A stretch of 64,000 nucleotides of DNA. Origin: Unio delphinus (taxonomy: Eukaryota > Mollusca > Bivalvia > Unionida > Unionidae). Made by a program: the position numbers and the translations under genes. The stretch is taken from assembly GCA_029339505.1 (NCBI GenBank), contig JAQISU010000134.1:987501-1051500 (forward strand). Direction: 5' to 3'. The notes under the pieces are model-generated. The model was not told the origin of the DNA, did not search any database, and saw only the letters and a list, made by a program, of their open reading frames with translations. The first letter of the stretch is position 1; each line of letters begins with the position of its first letter. Below, one piece after another: positions 1-10,871 of the stretch.

Positions 1-590
1 TTTTTTGTATCTAGTTTACAGTATAATTCCAAATCGAGGTTTACAGTAAATTTAAATCACTGATAGGTTTACATAAATTTAGTGATGGTGGAATAGATTC
101 ATATTCAATATAAGACAATTAAAACCAGTAATTAACAGAAGTATTCTAACGAGAATGGCTCTCATAAAATATAGATTCCACAGCCCTTCTGCCTGTTTAG
201 ACTCATTTTGAACTTAATTTATAATGAGATAAGTTTGACTCTGATGGTGAAAGATTCTAATTATACTTTACCTACACTTCTACCAATAGTATGTATTTAC
301 CATGTAGGTAAAAAGTAAGAAGGATCATCCTTTTATTATTTTATTTTATGAGACAGTGAGTGAGAGCAAAAAAAAGAGACAGAGGTGATAATGTAAATTT
401 CAATCAGTAACACTTTGAGATGACCCCATGATTTAATTATATTAAACATTAACTTGCTTACTGTTCTAAAATTGGATATTAAAGTGCTTTTAGTTTCAGG
501 AGAATACTTTACTGGGTATTTAAACTCTCAGCATCCCATTGTTGACAGCAGTAGATACTATTATATTTTCAAATAATGTAAAGACTTAGT
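1..590. other. AT-rich non-coding DNA
   Basis: No gene recognised. A degenerate motif resembling 'ggtttacagtaaattt' occurs about three times between 10 and 85. The rest shows no coding frame or clear repeat. Confidence 0.5.
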
Positions 591-934
591 CATCCATACA
601 TGTAATCATTCATACATGTAATCATCCTTACATGTAATCATTCATACATGTAATCATCCTTACATGTAATCATCCATACATATAATCATATAAACATGTA
701 ATCATCCTTACATATAATCATCCATACATGTAATCATCCATACATGTAATCATCCATGCATATAATCATCCATACATGTAATCATCCATACATGTAATCA
801 TCCTTACATGTAATCATCCATACATATAATCATATAAACATGTAATCATCCTTACATATAATCATCAATATATGTAATCTTATATACATGTACTCATCCA
901 TACATGTAATTATCCATATATGTAATCATGCATG
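591..934. repeat. 16-bp minisatellite
   Basis: About 21 units of a 16-bp motif such as 'catccatacatgtaat', with 'catcctta', 'cattcata' and 'catataaa' variants. A block of about 60 bp at 655-716 recurs at 803-864, so the array has some higher-order structure. Confidence 0.9.
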
Positions 935-957
935 TTGACTGTGCTTTAAATAACTAG

Positions 958-1041
958 TTTGATTGTCATGTGAAGCTATCTCTTATTAGATGATGTGAGT
1001 TTGATTGTCATGTGAAGCTATCTCTTATTAGATGATGTGAG
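958..1041. repeat. 42-bp perfect tandem duplication
   Basis: Positions 958-999 and 1000-1041 are identical copies beginning 'tttgattgtcatgtgaagc'. The perfect identity suggests a recent duplication. Confidence 0.95.
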
Positions 1042-1879
1042 TCTAGATATGTTAAAGTTTGTCTTTAAACATGATTTTCAACCTTTTTATCTTGAATATG
1101 CTCAGGCTATATTCTGATTTATATATCAAGCATTAAACAAAAGTAAAAGCAATGGCTTGCAATCAAAAATATGCATGCTTCTATTGCATATTTCAAGTCG
1201 AATCTCCAAACACAAACACCCTCCCCCATACAGTGAGCCAGAAGTCATAATGTACCATCTGCACCCATTGATACAAGTACCTGCTGTTACTATCTCTAAA
1301 TGAAATTTTATCAGAAAATATTTGAAATCGTCATTGTAAGTGCAATGTTTTTAACAACTTCTCCTTTGATCCCATCATGCGGACCATAAAATGACACCCG
1401 ACTCACAGATGCTTATCACAAAGGCAACTTAACTATAACATTTTGTACGTTTGATATTTGACACCATCATGTGGACCAAGGGGCTGGAGCCAAGAATGAC
1501 ATGCCTCATAGGGATGGTTATCACAGAGCCAAAATAACTACAAAGTTTCATAAACGTCCACCTAATAGGAAATATAATAATGATCAGAGCGAGATATCAT
1601 AATATCCCATTTACAGGTGAGATATAGAAAGAAAAAAAAAACATCCCCATGTCACAAGTAAACATCTGCATGACCTTCAAATACAATGTGATAAATTCTT
1701 CATAGAATTAGCAGAATTGTCATGTCTGGAGGGCATTATTATAGTCATCTGCATTTAGATCACTCTGAGGCTGGGTTCCTATCAATCAAAATTCTTAATC
1801 CAATACAATAAATGGTCTTTTCAGCTGTTTCATGAGCCCTTATGTCCAATAAAAGTTTTAAGGAAAAGAACAAGCACTG

Positions 1880-1881
<2 letters not shown>
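1042..1881. other. Non-coding DNA with a diverged duplication
   Basis: Two diverged units of about 100 bp, near 1370 and 1472, share 'ccatcatg.ggacca' followed by 'cttatcaca' or 'gttatcaca'. No coding frame is recognisable. Confidence 0.4.

Positions 1882-1956
<75 letters not shown>
1882..1956. repeat. (AT)n microsatellite
   Basis: An uninterrupted AT dinucleotide run of about 75 bp. Open frames through it (YIYIYI) are artefacts. Confidence 0.98.
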
Positions 1957-1958
<2 letters not shown>

Positions 1959-2170
1959 TTGTTTGAGATGAAGTTTAAACTTGCAATAGTTGTTATCACA
2001 TACATATGAAAAGAAACATACTGACTTTTGATTGGTCTAAATCAAGAGGGGTTTGAAAATTTGTGCTAATGAATTAGCATGGGATGGACACATGGATGTC
2101 CAGACAGACAGACAAAATGACAACTGCTCTCATTTGCAAATGAAACTTATGATTGCTTACAGGATATGCA

Positions 2171-2429
2171 GGGGGCCGTGAGTGGACGAGTGGTCTAAAG
2201 CGCTCTCCATTATGGATCATTGCCATCTCACCTCTGTCTGTGTGGGTTCGAGTCTCAGATTTAGCCAATGTGGGTATGTGAATAAGCTTGCCAGTAGCTT
2301 CTTGTGTGTCGGTGGGTTTTTTTCTGGGGTTTTCCTGGGTTCTTCCACCATCATTAATACTGGCCACCAAGTATAGCCTATTGTGTGTTGAAAAATGGCT
2401 TTAAACCCTACAACAACAACAACAACAAT
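2171..2429 (+). mobile_element. Full-length tRNA-derived SINE, family 1 (MetaSINE-like)
   Basis: The element starts with a tRNA-like head. An A-box-like stretch lies near 2183-2203 ('gacgagtggtctaaagcg') and a B-box near 2247-2260 ('gggttcgagtctc'). A unique body follows, then a 3' domain around 2330-2410 (about 'ccaccatcattaatactggcc' to 'ggctttaaacccta'), and a (CAA)n tail. The 3' domain resembles the MetaSINE domain of molluscan SINEs; this rests on memory, not a search. A perfect 10-bp target-site duplication 'aggatatgca' at 2161-2170 and 2430-2439 defines both ends. It should be Pol III-transcribed and mobilised by a partner LINE. Family 1 has about nine copies in the window; 2171-2429, 35494-35738 and 58697-58940 are the best preserved. 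Confidence 0.92.
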
Positions 2430-2439
2430 AGGATATGCA

Positions 2440-2925
2440 TCATTTGGCTTTTTGTTTAGAAGTCAGCGCATTATGGAGAGTAATTTTAATAACAATAGAT
2501 CGCCCATTTTGAATTGCTAATCACAATGCAGTCAATATTAGAACACATTTGATAGGAACCATTTTTTTCCTCACCGTTATCAACATTTCTGCTGATAAAA
2601 CAACTTTCAAAGCATCTCTTTCATTCTTTCAAATAATTTAGTGATATTTTATGGAGATTATGTCTAGTAGAAAATGAGCTAGTTTAAAAATCAATATTTG
2701 TTTTGATTTTCCTTTCTGGGACATCTCCTTACTTTCAAAATTATCATGAATAAACAATAAAACCATTTACTGTTTATTGGCACTTGGAAAAATACTGCAC
2801 AAATGCAAAACTTAAACATGCAGATTTGTTGCTTGCTTGGTTATTATGAGTTTATTACCAATTTTTAGAATATGATAGTCCAAATGTAGCAGAGCTATTG
2901 TATCTGGTTTGAGGATAAAACAGGA
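2440..2925. other. AT-rich non-coding DNA
   Basis: No coding frame, array or recognised element seen. Confidence 0.4.
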
Positions 2926-3070
2926 TAAGCCTGGGATTAAACATTGACCAATGAGAAGCTACTGGCAAGCTTTCTCACATACCCATACTGAATTAGCCCA
3001 AGACTCAAAACCCACACAGCAGAGGAGAGATGCCACAGTGAACCTCCTAGACCACTTGTCCTGACGGGCT
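2926..3070 (-). mobile_element. SINE family 1 fragment
   Basis: The reverse complement carries the tRNA-like head ('acaagtggtctagg') and the B-box region ('gtgtgggttttgagtct'). The body follows as far as 'agcttctcattggtc'. The 3' domain and CAA tail are missing at the low-coordinate end. Confidence 0.8.
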
Positions 3071-3183
3071 ATTGTAAAAGTACAAGGAAATTCATAAAAT
3101 TTTAATAACACAGAAATTTCCAAATAAAATTTATGCTCTGAGTCAACTACAATTTTAAGATATCAGCTACAATTCTGTGTTTG

Positions 3184-3441
3184 TAGAATGTTTCCCCATA
3201 ATTCCACATTATATCGAAATGAGCATGCTAGTTGTAGAATGTTTCCCCATGATTCCACATTATATCGAAAAATGACCCTACTTGTTATAGAATGTTTCCC
3301 CATGATTCCACATTATATCAAAAAATGAGCCTACTTGTTATAGAATGTTTCCCCATGATTCCACATTATATCGAAAAATGAGCCTACATGTTATAGAATG
3401 TTTCCCCATCATTCCACATTATATCGAAATGAGCCTCCTTG
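3184..3441. repeat. 53-bp minisatellite, five units
   Basis: Units start at about 3185, 3236, 3289, 3342 and 3395 with 'agaatgtttccccat', contain 'ccacattatatcg', and are nearly identical. Confidence 0.93.
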
Positions 3442-3559
3442 GTATCTCCCAGAAAACTAGAGCTGTTTTTAAATTGGAAATGTCAGTTTGTACGTATGTC
3501 TGTTCATGCCCAATAATGTATGTACATGATTATACAGTGTGGATATTCATAGTTTCCAA

Positions 3560-3662
3560 GCTATGATCCAGGGGCTAAGTCAAATGGGGGCTAAGGACGG
3601 ACCCTAGGGCTAATGTCAGATGGGGGCTAAGGATGGACCCTAGGGCTAATGTCAGATGCAGT
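3560..3662. repeat. Short duplicated block
   Basis: 'gggggctaaggacggaccc' with 'tagggctaatgtcagatg' occurs twice. A diverged copy ('aggggctaagtcctgatggg') lies near 3812. Confidence 0.7.
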
Positions 3663-4544
3663 GGATAGAACTCCACTGGCACAAGTTAAATTTCTATTGT
3701 AAATTTCAAGCTAATTTTTAATGTGAGTTGTATGCATAAACCTGTTTTGCAAGCAAATGTATGTATGGTTAAAGGGTAGGAATTTCAATAGCTTCCAAAA
3801 TTATGACCAAGGGGCTAAGTCCTGATGGGTAGGAATGAAACCTGGAGTTGATGTCAACTGGGTGTATACACTTGCCTTGTTGTGCCCAGTGTGTCTATCT
3901 ATAGTTACAGAGTGGGTATTTCAACAGTTTCCAAGTTAAAATGCAGTTATAATGCCGTCTCCATTTTTGTTGGGACAGACACTGAGGTCATGATGCAAGT
4001 ATAAATTTATCTTTTCATGCCCAGTAATAGCATATAAGATCATCAGGTGGCCAGGGCTTAATAATTTCAATGTTATAATTCAGGCACAAAATTTCAGGGA
4101 GACAGAGGTGCCAGTTTGATATGTGTTGACACTTGCATCATTTAGCACTAAAGCCAATTACTGACATCTGAGACAAACAATAACCCTGAATCCTTCATGT
4201 GGCAAGATAGAAAAAATCCAAAAGATTGCCATGCAAGGCATATTATATGTGTTCAAGAATCAGCAACATAAATAAAATTACATTTATAACACTAACTTTG
4301 ATCTTTGACCTTGTAACTCCAAATAATTTGCTCCCTCACCCCAAGTGTAAACCTAAAGTTTAGTCCTGGTGTATGTTATATAAACCTTGACCTTTAACCT
4401 TTTGACCCTGACAGTAATAGGTTCTTCCCTAGCCCAATTTTAAGTCATTCACAGAATGTGGTAGCCGTCAGTGATGAAGAAGTCACATCATGTTTAACCA
4501 TTTTTCTTCCTTCAGTCAGTATCCTTGACCTTTGACATTTTAAC
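3663..4544. repeat. Diverged TGACCT-type dispersed repeats
   Basis: Degenerate units carry 'ttgacctttaacc', 'tttgatctttgacc' and 'cttgacctttgac' (4300-4540), with phrases such as 'aatttcaa.agtttccaa'. I know this pattern from molluscan intergenic DNA. The TGACCT runs resemble nuclear-receptor half-sites spaced by one base, but abundance alone implies no function. Confidence 0.55.
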
Positions 4545-5015
4545 TAGGGCATAACTGACTTTTGATCCGGAAATCGGATTCCACTGGATAGTATGAACTT
4601 TCGATTAATCGGAGTCGGACAAAGCAGGAACGACCGATTCGGATAATAAAAATAATAAAGTTGAATTTCTATAGCACCATGTCTAACACTGCGTGTCATT
4701 CGATAGTGCGTTAATAAAGTTAAATAAGAAGTCAGAAAAGTCCAATATGGTCAACATAACCACGCTGTGAGACAATCTATTTGAACCGACGGGTGAAAAC
4801 CGGAAATGAAGTCGGATATGGTAAAGTACTAAGTAACATGCTAGACACGGCAAAACCAGATACCAGAAACCCGGAAACGGAAGATGAAATTTTTTAGAAA
4901 AAAAATACGGATTTAGCATTTCCGATTAATCGAATCGTATCCAGAATCGGAAAAATTTCATGCCCAAAATCCGGAATCCGAAATCGGTAGAAAAATGCTA
5001 ATCGGTTATGCCCTA
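4545..5015. mobile_element. Non-autonomous hAT-type DNA transposon (MITE)
   Basis: The terminal inverted repeat begins TAGGGCATAAC at 4545 and ends GTTATGCCCTA at 5015. The first 11 bp match perfectly and a weaker match continues inward through 'cggattcc'. The element is flanked by a perfect 8-bp duplication ATTTTAAC (4537-4544 and 5016-5023). An 8-bp target duplication with TAGGG termini is typical of the hAT superfamily. Motifs such as 'ccgattcgg', 'cggaatccg' and 'cgattaatcg' recur near both ends, as in hAT subterminal repeats. No transposase frame is present, so it would need a transposase in trans. The interior near 4645-4710 resembles a LINE/SINE 3' tail ('aataataaagttgaattt'), possibly a captured fragment. 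It lies inside a TGACCT-type repeat. Confidence 0.88.
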
Positions 5016-5669
5016 ATTTTAACCTCAAAATTGAAAGGGTTTTTTGTAACTACTGACCTACAATAAAAACAAGCCCAGGTTGGCTTACTATTTTGTGTCC
5101 TTGTGTGTCCCTGGGCATGGCACTTTACTGTGGCTGCCTTGACCTTATGTAACTTACTCAAGTTACTGTACCATAAAACAATAAATCGGACCAAATGCAA
5201 ATTTTTTTATACCACAAGTGCAAACCATTTACAATGTGTGGTAAATATAAATAATGGAAAATTGAGTAAATTGTGTAGAAGCAATATTTCTTCTTTTGTT
5301 TTGATTTTGACATTTCAGCCTTTGACCCCAAAATAAATATCAAACCGAGTAAAAAAAAAGAGTGAAAACTAACAAGATTTGAAATATTAAAAAAATAATT
5401 TATTCCCTTAGAATAATGTGGCAATGGCCTCTATTGTGATGATGTGTTAATCGTCTTTTGATGTATCAGTGTTATAATCCAAACTCTCCTTGTCTGAATT
5501 TATTATAATTCCATATTAATGTTCTTGTGCAAGAATATTATTGGGCACTTTGTAATTCTGGTGAATAATATTTTAATAAATAATTGGACCCAAACGAAAA
5601 ACTGAACAGAACAATAACATTGATTCTGCTTCAGATGTTAAGGAAAGAATGAGTAATATGTTTCTGATC
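5016..5669. other. Non-coding DNA continuing the TGACCT repeat
   Basis: Right flank of the hAT element ('ttttaacctcaaaattgaaa'), with further TGACCT-like motifs near 5140 and 5310. No gene seen. Overlapping short frames on both strands (5006-5424) have no recognisable domain. Confidence 0.4.
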
Positions 5670-6040
5670 AGGTACAACATAATTTGATTTTGGTCAAGGT
5701 CAGGTACAAAATACAGACATTGAAAAAAGCCAACAATTAATACAAATTAAATATATATAACATCATTCATATGCACTCAGACAAGGTCAGGCAGTACAAC
5801 AAAATTTTAAGCCAATAGATTTTCATTGGTCGGTAGTTCTTTGTTTTTTTTTCCAGGTTCTTCCTCCACCATTAATACTGGCTGCCATGTATAGCCTATA
5901 TTGTGCTGAAAACTGGCATTAAACCCTACTACAACAACAACAACAACAATAATAACAACAAAATTATACCTCAGACAGTGATATACACTCCGAGGCAAGG
6001 ACAGGCATTACTATGTAACTGATGCCTCCACTTTTGATAA
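5670..6040. repeat. Degenerate repeat split by a SINE
   Basis: Diverged units of about 60 bp share 'caaggtcagg.a' and 'actc.gacaaggtcagg' (5690, 5783, 5990). A SINE fragment sits between two of them. Confidence 0.45.
5807..5954 (+). mobile_element. 5'-truncated SINE family 1
   Basis: Only the 3' half is present: body ('cattggtcggtagttc'), the 3' domain ('ttcttcctccaccattaata', 'gctgccatgtatagcc', 'gcattaaaccct') and a CAA-rich tail. An 11-bp repeat 'acaacaaaatt' at 5796-5806 and 5955-5965 is a likely target duplication. It overlaps the CAA tail, so the exact end is uncertain. Confidence 0.82.
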
Positions 6041-6356
6041 AGTGTTGGGATAACTGATGAAAACAAATGGTGATTTATTTATCAGCAAACAAAAAAGAAT
6101 TATTTCTGCGTGAGAAAGCCACACTGTATATTAACTTAAATATTTTCATTTTACTAGTGTTAAAAAGTTTTGCAAATTTAGTAAATGTTTTTTTTTTTTA
6201 AAAATCCAACAATTTGTGATCGCCTGAAAATAGAACATATTCCAAACAGTATGAACCAATATTAACCTGTACAGTATATTCTTATTTTTTTAAAAAAAAA
6301 ACAGAAATGTACAAATTTAAAAAATCTCAGTAATAATAGACTTGCATATCTATTAA

Positions 6357-6943
6357 CACATTAACCCCTAGTGCCGCATTTACATAGCAGGATGTAAAAG
6401 CCTACTGCAAGCTCTGTAGCATTGAGGTCATGTATGATACACTAAAGTGGGTGGTATTATAGAAAGGACGACAGAGTTAGGTCTACAATGATACCAAATA
6501 ATCTGGACATTTTAGTCACACTGCAAAATACAAAGGGAAAAAACAATTTTTTCCCCACCCAAAATTCACCCGTGGTTGGAATCCGATTTTGTGCCCAGGT
6601 TTTAGACTTTATGGCCTCAGATCTAAGGCAGACTGGTCTGAAGTGCACACAGGTAAACCTATGCTAAAAGTAGCAGTGGACAATTTTAATAAAGAGTCTT
6701 TTCCATACAAAATTATGGGTCTGTTAAGCATACAAAAAAGAAAGAAAAAAAGTTCAATAACTTTTCACCTTTTGCTCATGCTCGAGCAAAATAACCAAAG
6801 GAAAACGTTTTTAACACAACTAGGCATTGAGCTAATGGAAAATTACTAGGAAGTCAATGCATTATGATGTATTCAGAAATAGTCCCCAAAATGTGTTTCC
6901 TACTCGCATTTCTAAACAGCAAACACCTCCAAGGGTTAATGTG
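6357..6943. mobile_element. Putative piggyBac-like non-autonomous element
   Basis: The 587-bp segment has perfect 11-bp terminal inverted repeats, CACATTAACCC at the left and GGGTTAATGTG at the right, flanked on both sides by TTAA (6353-6356 and 6944-6947). TTAA duplication is the hallmark of piggyBac elements. 'TTAACCC' also occurs one step inward, so the boundary could instead lie at that inner TTAA. Open frames inside (63 and 86 codons) show no transposase similarity I recognise. A weaker inverted match ('gccgcatttacatagcagg' against 'tgctgtttagaaatgcgag') extends inward. Confidence 0.6.
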
Positions 6944-6947
6944 TTAA

Positions 6948-7100
6948 AAGAGGGTGGTCGAGTGGTCAAGACACTTTACTGCCACCTCATCTCTGTCATG
7001 ATGTGGGTTTGAGTCTCAGGCTTTGCCAATGTGGGTATGTTAGAAAGCTGCCAGCAGTTTTCTGTTGATCAGTGGTTCTTACCAGTGTTTTCCTGGGTTC
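6948..7100 (+). mobile_element. SINE family 1, 3'-truncated
   Basis: tRNA head ('ggtggtcgagtggtcaaga'), B-box region ('tgtgggtttgagtctcagg') and body to 'gttttcctgggttc'. The 3' domain and tail are missing. It begins directly after the TTAA of the piggyBac-like element. Confidence 0.8.
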
Positions 7101-7249
7101 AAAATTTATTCCCTATAATTCTTGGACTGAAACTTGGTAAAGATTAAGCACAGCTGCATGACAAGACTTGAGTAAAGCCATTGTTTTGGCCATCTAATTA
7201 AAACAAGTGCCATTTCTAAAATCATTTATACTCATATGTTAATAAGTTA

Positions 7250-7375
7250 AGTCAAACCGCAAACAATAAAGATAGTGATCTGCCATAGCATAAAGTGCAT
7301 GCAAATCTGGGTCTATGTAGATTGTTTTACTGATTATTCCTGAACAAACTGCACAGACCTAGATCTGCAGACCCA
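7250..7375. repeat. Dispersed repeat, copy 1
   Basis: Aligns by eye with 26900-27012: 'gatctgcca' then 'gggtctatgt.g.ttgtt', 'ctgattat' and 'actgcacagacc'. Short inverted ends (ctgggtct / agacccag) hint at a small TIR element. Confidence 0.45.
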
Positions 7376-7407
7376 GTATGTGGCTCATGGACTTGACTTA
7401 CAAGAAG

Positions 7408-7434
7408 GTATATATATATATATATATATATATA
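7408..7434. repeat. (TA)n microsatellite
   Basis: Short TA run followed by 'gatagatgg'. Confidence 0.9.
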
Positions 7435-8101
7435 GATAGATGGTACTCCTTTGACCAAGCATTGGTCTCTTCCAATGAAATGACCATTTAATTATAGTTT
7501 CTGTGATCAGTTGTTAAAAAAACCACAATTCTATATCATTTTCAAAATTGTCAGACTAATTAAAAATATAAAACAAGTTGCATACAGATTTGATTAGCCC
7601 TTGTTTAGCAAGCAATATGGTTCTATCTTGTGTTTTCAAATCATGGATGGACACCAAACACGAAATCTCCATTAATTGTGTGAGGCAAAACATGTAATCC
7701 CTGATTTGATTAAATTAAAACGTATTGATTTACATTGAAAATTCTTAGCTCTTTGTCAAAACCTGGAAATCCCATGGCAATTCAATCCACAATTAAACAG
7801 GATTTCAAAGGTTTACCAATAGAACAATTTATTTAAAAATATTTTTTTGTTGTTGAACATATGTCATAATTAATGAGGTCTGAACAGATTGATGTAAAAG
7901 ACAAGCTGTCCCATGTCACTGAATGGTTGTCACTTAAAAAAGAGATAAGCTAATGTCCAAATGGTGGGAACATGTGATGCTTGATACAGTTAAGTAATCT
8001 GGAATTGTGTCACTTACCGTAGACTTGTTAAACTCTTACTATAACAAAACCCAGCTAAACTCTTTCTTAATTAGATTCATTAATGGAATGTAATTCATAA
8101 T

Positions 8102-8104
<3 letters not shown>
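7435..8104. other. AT-rich non-coding DNA
   Basis: No coding frame, array or recognised element seen. Confidence 0.4.

Positions 8105-8171
<67 letters not shown>
8105..8171. repeat. (AT)n microsatellite
   Basis: About 67 bp of uninterrupted AT. Confidence 0.98.
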
Positions 8172-8174
<3 letters not shown>

Positions 8175-9039
8175 CTTTTTCAATGAATGACATGACAGAA
8201 ATGAGACTGGCACCTTATACAATACTGGCAATGATTACACATGGATGATACTAACCTATTATTGTGCAAACAAAACCATGTTGTCAACTGAGCTTCAATA
8301 CTTAGACTGTGTCATATATTACTCTCTTTGCACTGTTTTCACTGACTTTTAAAGTAACTATGGAGCCAGTCAAATTTTATCTATTCATTTTATGTTGATG
8401 TTATCACAATTTTTTTTACATTTAATAGTAATAATGGCTCTTGACAGTTCATCTGGTGGTGATTTGATGTGGGCTTTTAATTTAGGGAAAATCAGGAGAC
8501 CTTGAATTCATGACACTTTGAAGAATGCAGAGATGGAGAACTTGCTAAAATAAACAATATCTCTTTGATGTTATTGATGTTTCTTGCATAAAACATCCCA
8601 CTCTGGCTAAATTGATCTCATAAAAGATTCCCACTAATTTTTGAAAGATTTTGCTCTGGTAAAACTATAAAATGAAACAACTGATTTTGTGTAAATGTCT
8701 CTCATTTTACTTGGCTCACAAGATCTAACAAACTGCACACATGAGCTTGCAAAAACTACCCAATTTACATACGTTTCTAACATGGTTCTCATGTGCAGCT
8801 TATGAGAAGCTCATGTGAATTGGTGAGATTTTTCTGTACGGGAGGCCTTAGAAAAAGTTACTGTGACTGATCCAGGGTGAGGAAACCATTCAACCCAGTG
8901 CCAGTTGCAAATCTTAAATTGAACCTAGAACCACGGAGATGAGAAGTAAATAGTAAAGTGACAATTCTATCAGGGTCCCAAGTAGTTATGGTACTCCATG
9001 GAGAAGACAATGACACAGAAGAACAATGAATTCTGGAAG
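8172..9039. other. AT-rich non-coding DNA
   Basis: No gene or repeat recognised. Confidence 0.4.
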
Positions 9040-9660
9040 AACTGCATTCAGACCCTAGTGATACAGTATATAAATATGGAGTCTTGTCAGACTAGAATTG
9101 TATTCAGACTTGAGAGATCACAGTCCATATGGAGTCTAATCAGACTAGAATTGTATTCAGACTTGAGAGATCATAGTTCATATGGAGTCTTATCAGACTA
9201 GAGTTGTTTTCAGACCATAGAGATACAGTCCATATGGAGTCTAATCAGACTAGAATTGTATTCAGACTTGAAAGATCACAGTCCATATGGATTCTAATCA
9301 GACTAGAATTGTATTCAGACTTGAGAGATCACAGTTCATATGGAGTCTAATCAGACTAGAATTGTATTCAGACTTGAGAGATCACAGTTCATATGGAGTC
9401 TAATCAGACTAGAATTGTATTCAGACTTGAGAGATCACAGTTCATATGGAGTCTAATCAGACTAGAATTGTATTCAGACTTGAGAGATCACAGTTCATAT
9501 GGAGTCTAATCAGACTAGAATTGTATTCAAACTTCAGAGATCACAGTTGATATGGAGTTTTATTAGACCAAAATTGCATCCATACACCAGAGATCACAGT
9601 CCATATGGATTCTAATCAGACTAAAATTGTATTCAGACTTGAGAGATCCCAGTCCATATG
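9040..9660. repeat. 53-bp minisatellite, first part
   Basis: About eleven units of 53 bp ('ggagtctaatcagactagaa', then 'ttgtattcagacttgagaga', then 'tcacagttcatat'). Units around 9230-9520 are almost identical. The array is cut by SINE family 2 and continues at 9976. Confidence 0.94.
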
Positions 9661-9970
9661 GTGTGTGTGTGTGTGTGTGTGTGTGTGAGAAATTTGGATT
9701 TTTAACATAGCTTTAACAACTTTTCAGTCATATCACTATGATGTCTGCATTGTTGCAGCTTATAGTGATTCTAGTACTGGGGCATGCCACATACATTTAG
9801 CATGATGTCCCACTAAGTCACATTATTCTGACATCAGGCCAACAATTCCTAGTACATGTACTAACCTCTTAATGCTGAGCACCTAGCAAGGCAGCTGTTA
9901 GTGCCATTTTTATAAGTCTTTGATATTACTCAGCTGGGTGGAGGCTCTAACCACTAGGCCACCGGAGTGC
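9661..9970 (-). mobile_element. SINE family 2 inside a minisatellite
   Basis: Minus-strand copy. Its 3' end is a (CA)n tail, read as (GT)n at 9661-9687. 'gttaaaaatccaaat' and the body follow. The tRNA-like head at the right ends 'cactccggtggcctagtggt' on the minus strand. The B-box part of the head is deleted (compare 45246-45565). It interrupts the 53-bp array; no clean target duplication was found. Confidence 0.85.
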
Positions 9971-9975
9971 GCATG

Positions 9976-10450
9976 GTCAGTCAATATGGAGTCTTATCAG
10001 ACAAGAATTGCATTCAGACCCGAGAGAAAGTCAATATGGTGTCTTACCATACCAGAGTTGCATTCATTCACCAGAGACCAGGCAATTTGGAGTCTTATCA
10101 GGCCAAGAGATCACAGTGAAAATGGAGTCTTATCAGACCAAGAGATCAGTCAAAATAGAGTCTTATGAGACCAAGAGATCAGTCAAAATGGAGTCTTATG
10201 AGACCAAGAGATCAGTCAAAATGGAGTCTAATCAGGCCAAGAGATCACAGTGAAAATGGAGTCTTATCAGACCAAGAGATCAGTCAAAATGGAGTCTTAT
10301 GAGACCAAGAGATCAGTCAAAATGGAGTCTTATCAGACCAAGAGATCAGTCAAAATGGAGTCTAATCAGGCCAAGAGATCAGAGTCAATATGGAGTCTTA
10401 TCAAACTAAGAGATCACATTCAAAATGGAGTCTTATCAGACCAAGAGGAA
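9976..10450. repeat. Minisatellite second part, 53-bp to 33-bp transition
   Basis: The first two or three units still carry 'agaattgcattcagaccc'. From about 10100 the unit is 33 bp ('aatggagtcttatgagacca' then 'agagatcagtcaa'), an internally deleted form of the 53-bp unit. The units are nearly identical. Confidence 0.92.
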
Positions 10451-10582
10451 GCTATGGTCAAAAGACTCAAAATATTTCTTGGCAAAATTAGTCCTCGTTT
10501 AACTAAATAGTCAATGGCTTGGATTAAAATTTAAACAAAATGAACAGTGTGAAGTAATAACAATATAATAATATTCTTTCCT

Positions 10583-10812
10583 TCTTGCATGACCTTAAAA
10601 TGGAGAACTGAGCAACAAGCATGACACTGACAAGAGCAGTCACCTGCATGACCTTGAAAGGAAAGCAGTTACCTGCATGACCTCAAAAGGAAAGCAGTTA
10701 CAGTACCTGCATGACCTCGAAAGGAAAGCAGTTACCTGCATGACCTCAAAATTAAAGCAGTTACCTGCATGACCTCGAAAGGAAAGCAGTTATCTGCATG
10801 ACCTTTGAAAAG
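10583..10812. repeat. 29-bp minisatellite
   Basis: About seven units of 'acctgcatgacctcgaaagg' + 'aaagcagtt', the first ones diverged. It adjoins the LINE tail. Confidence 0.9.
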
Positions 10813-10815
10813 GAG

Positions 10816-10871
<56 letters not shown>

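Noticed and set aside
5006..5424. Overlapping 64-88-codon frames on both strands
   Set aside because: No domain, no codon bias visible, and the region is TGACCT-type dispersed repeat.
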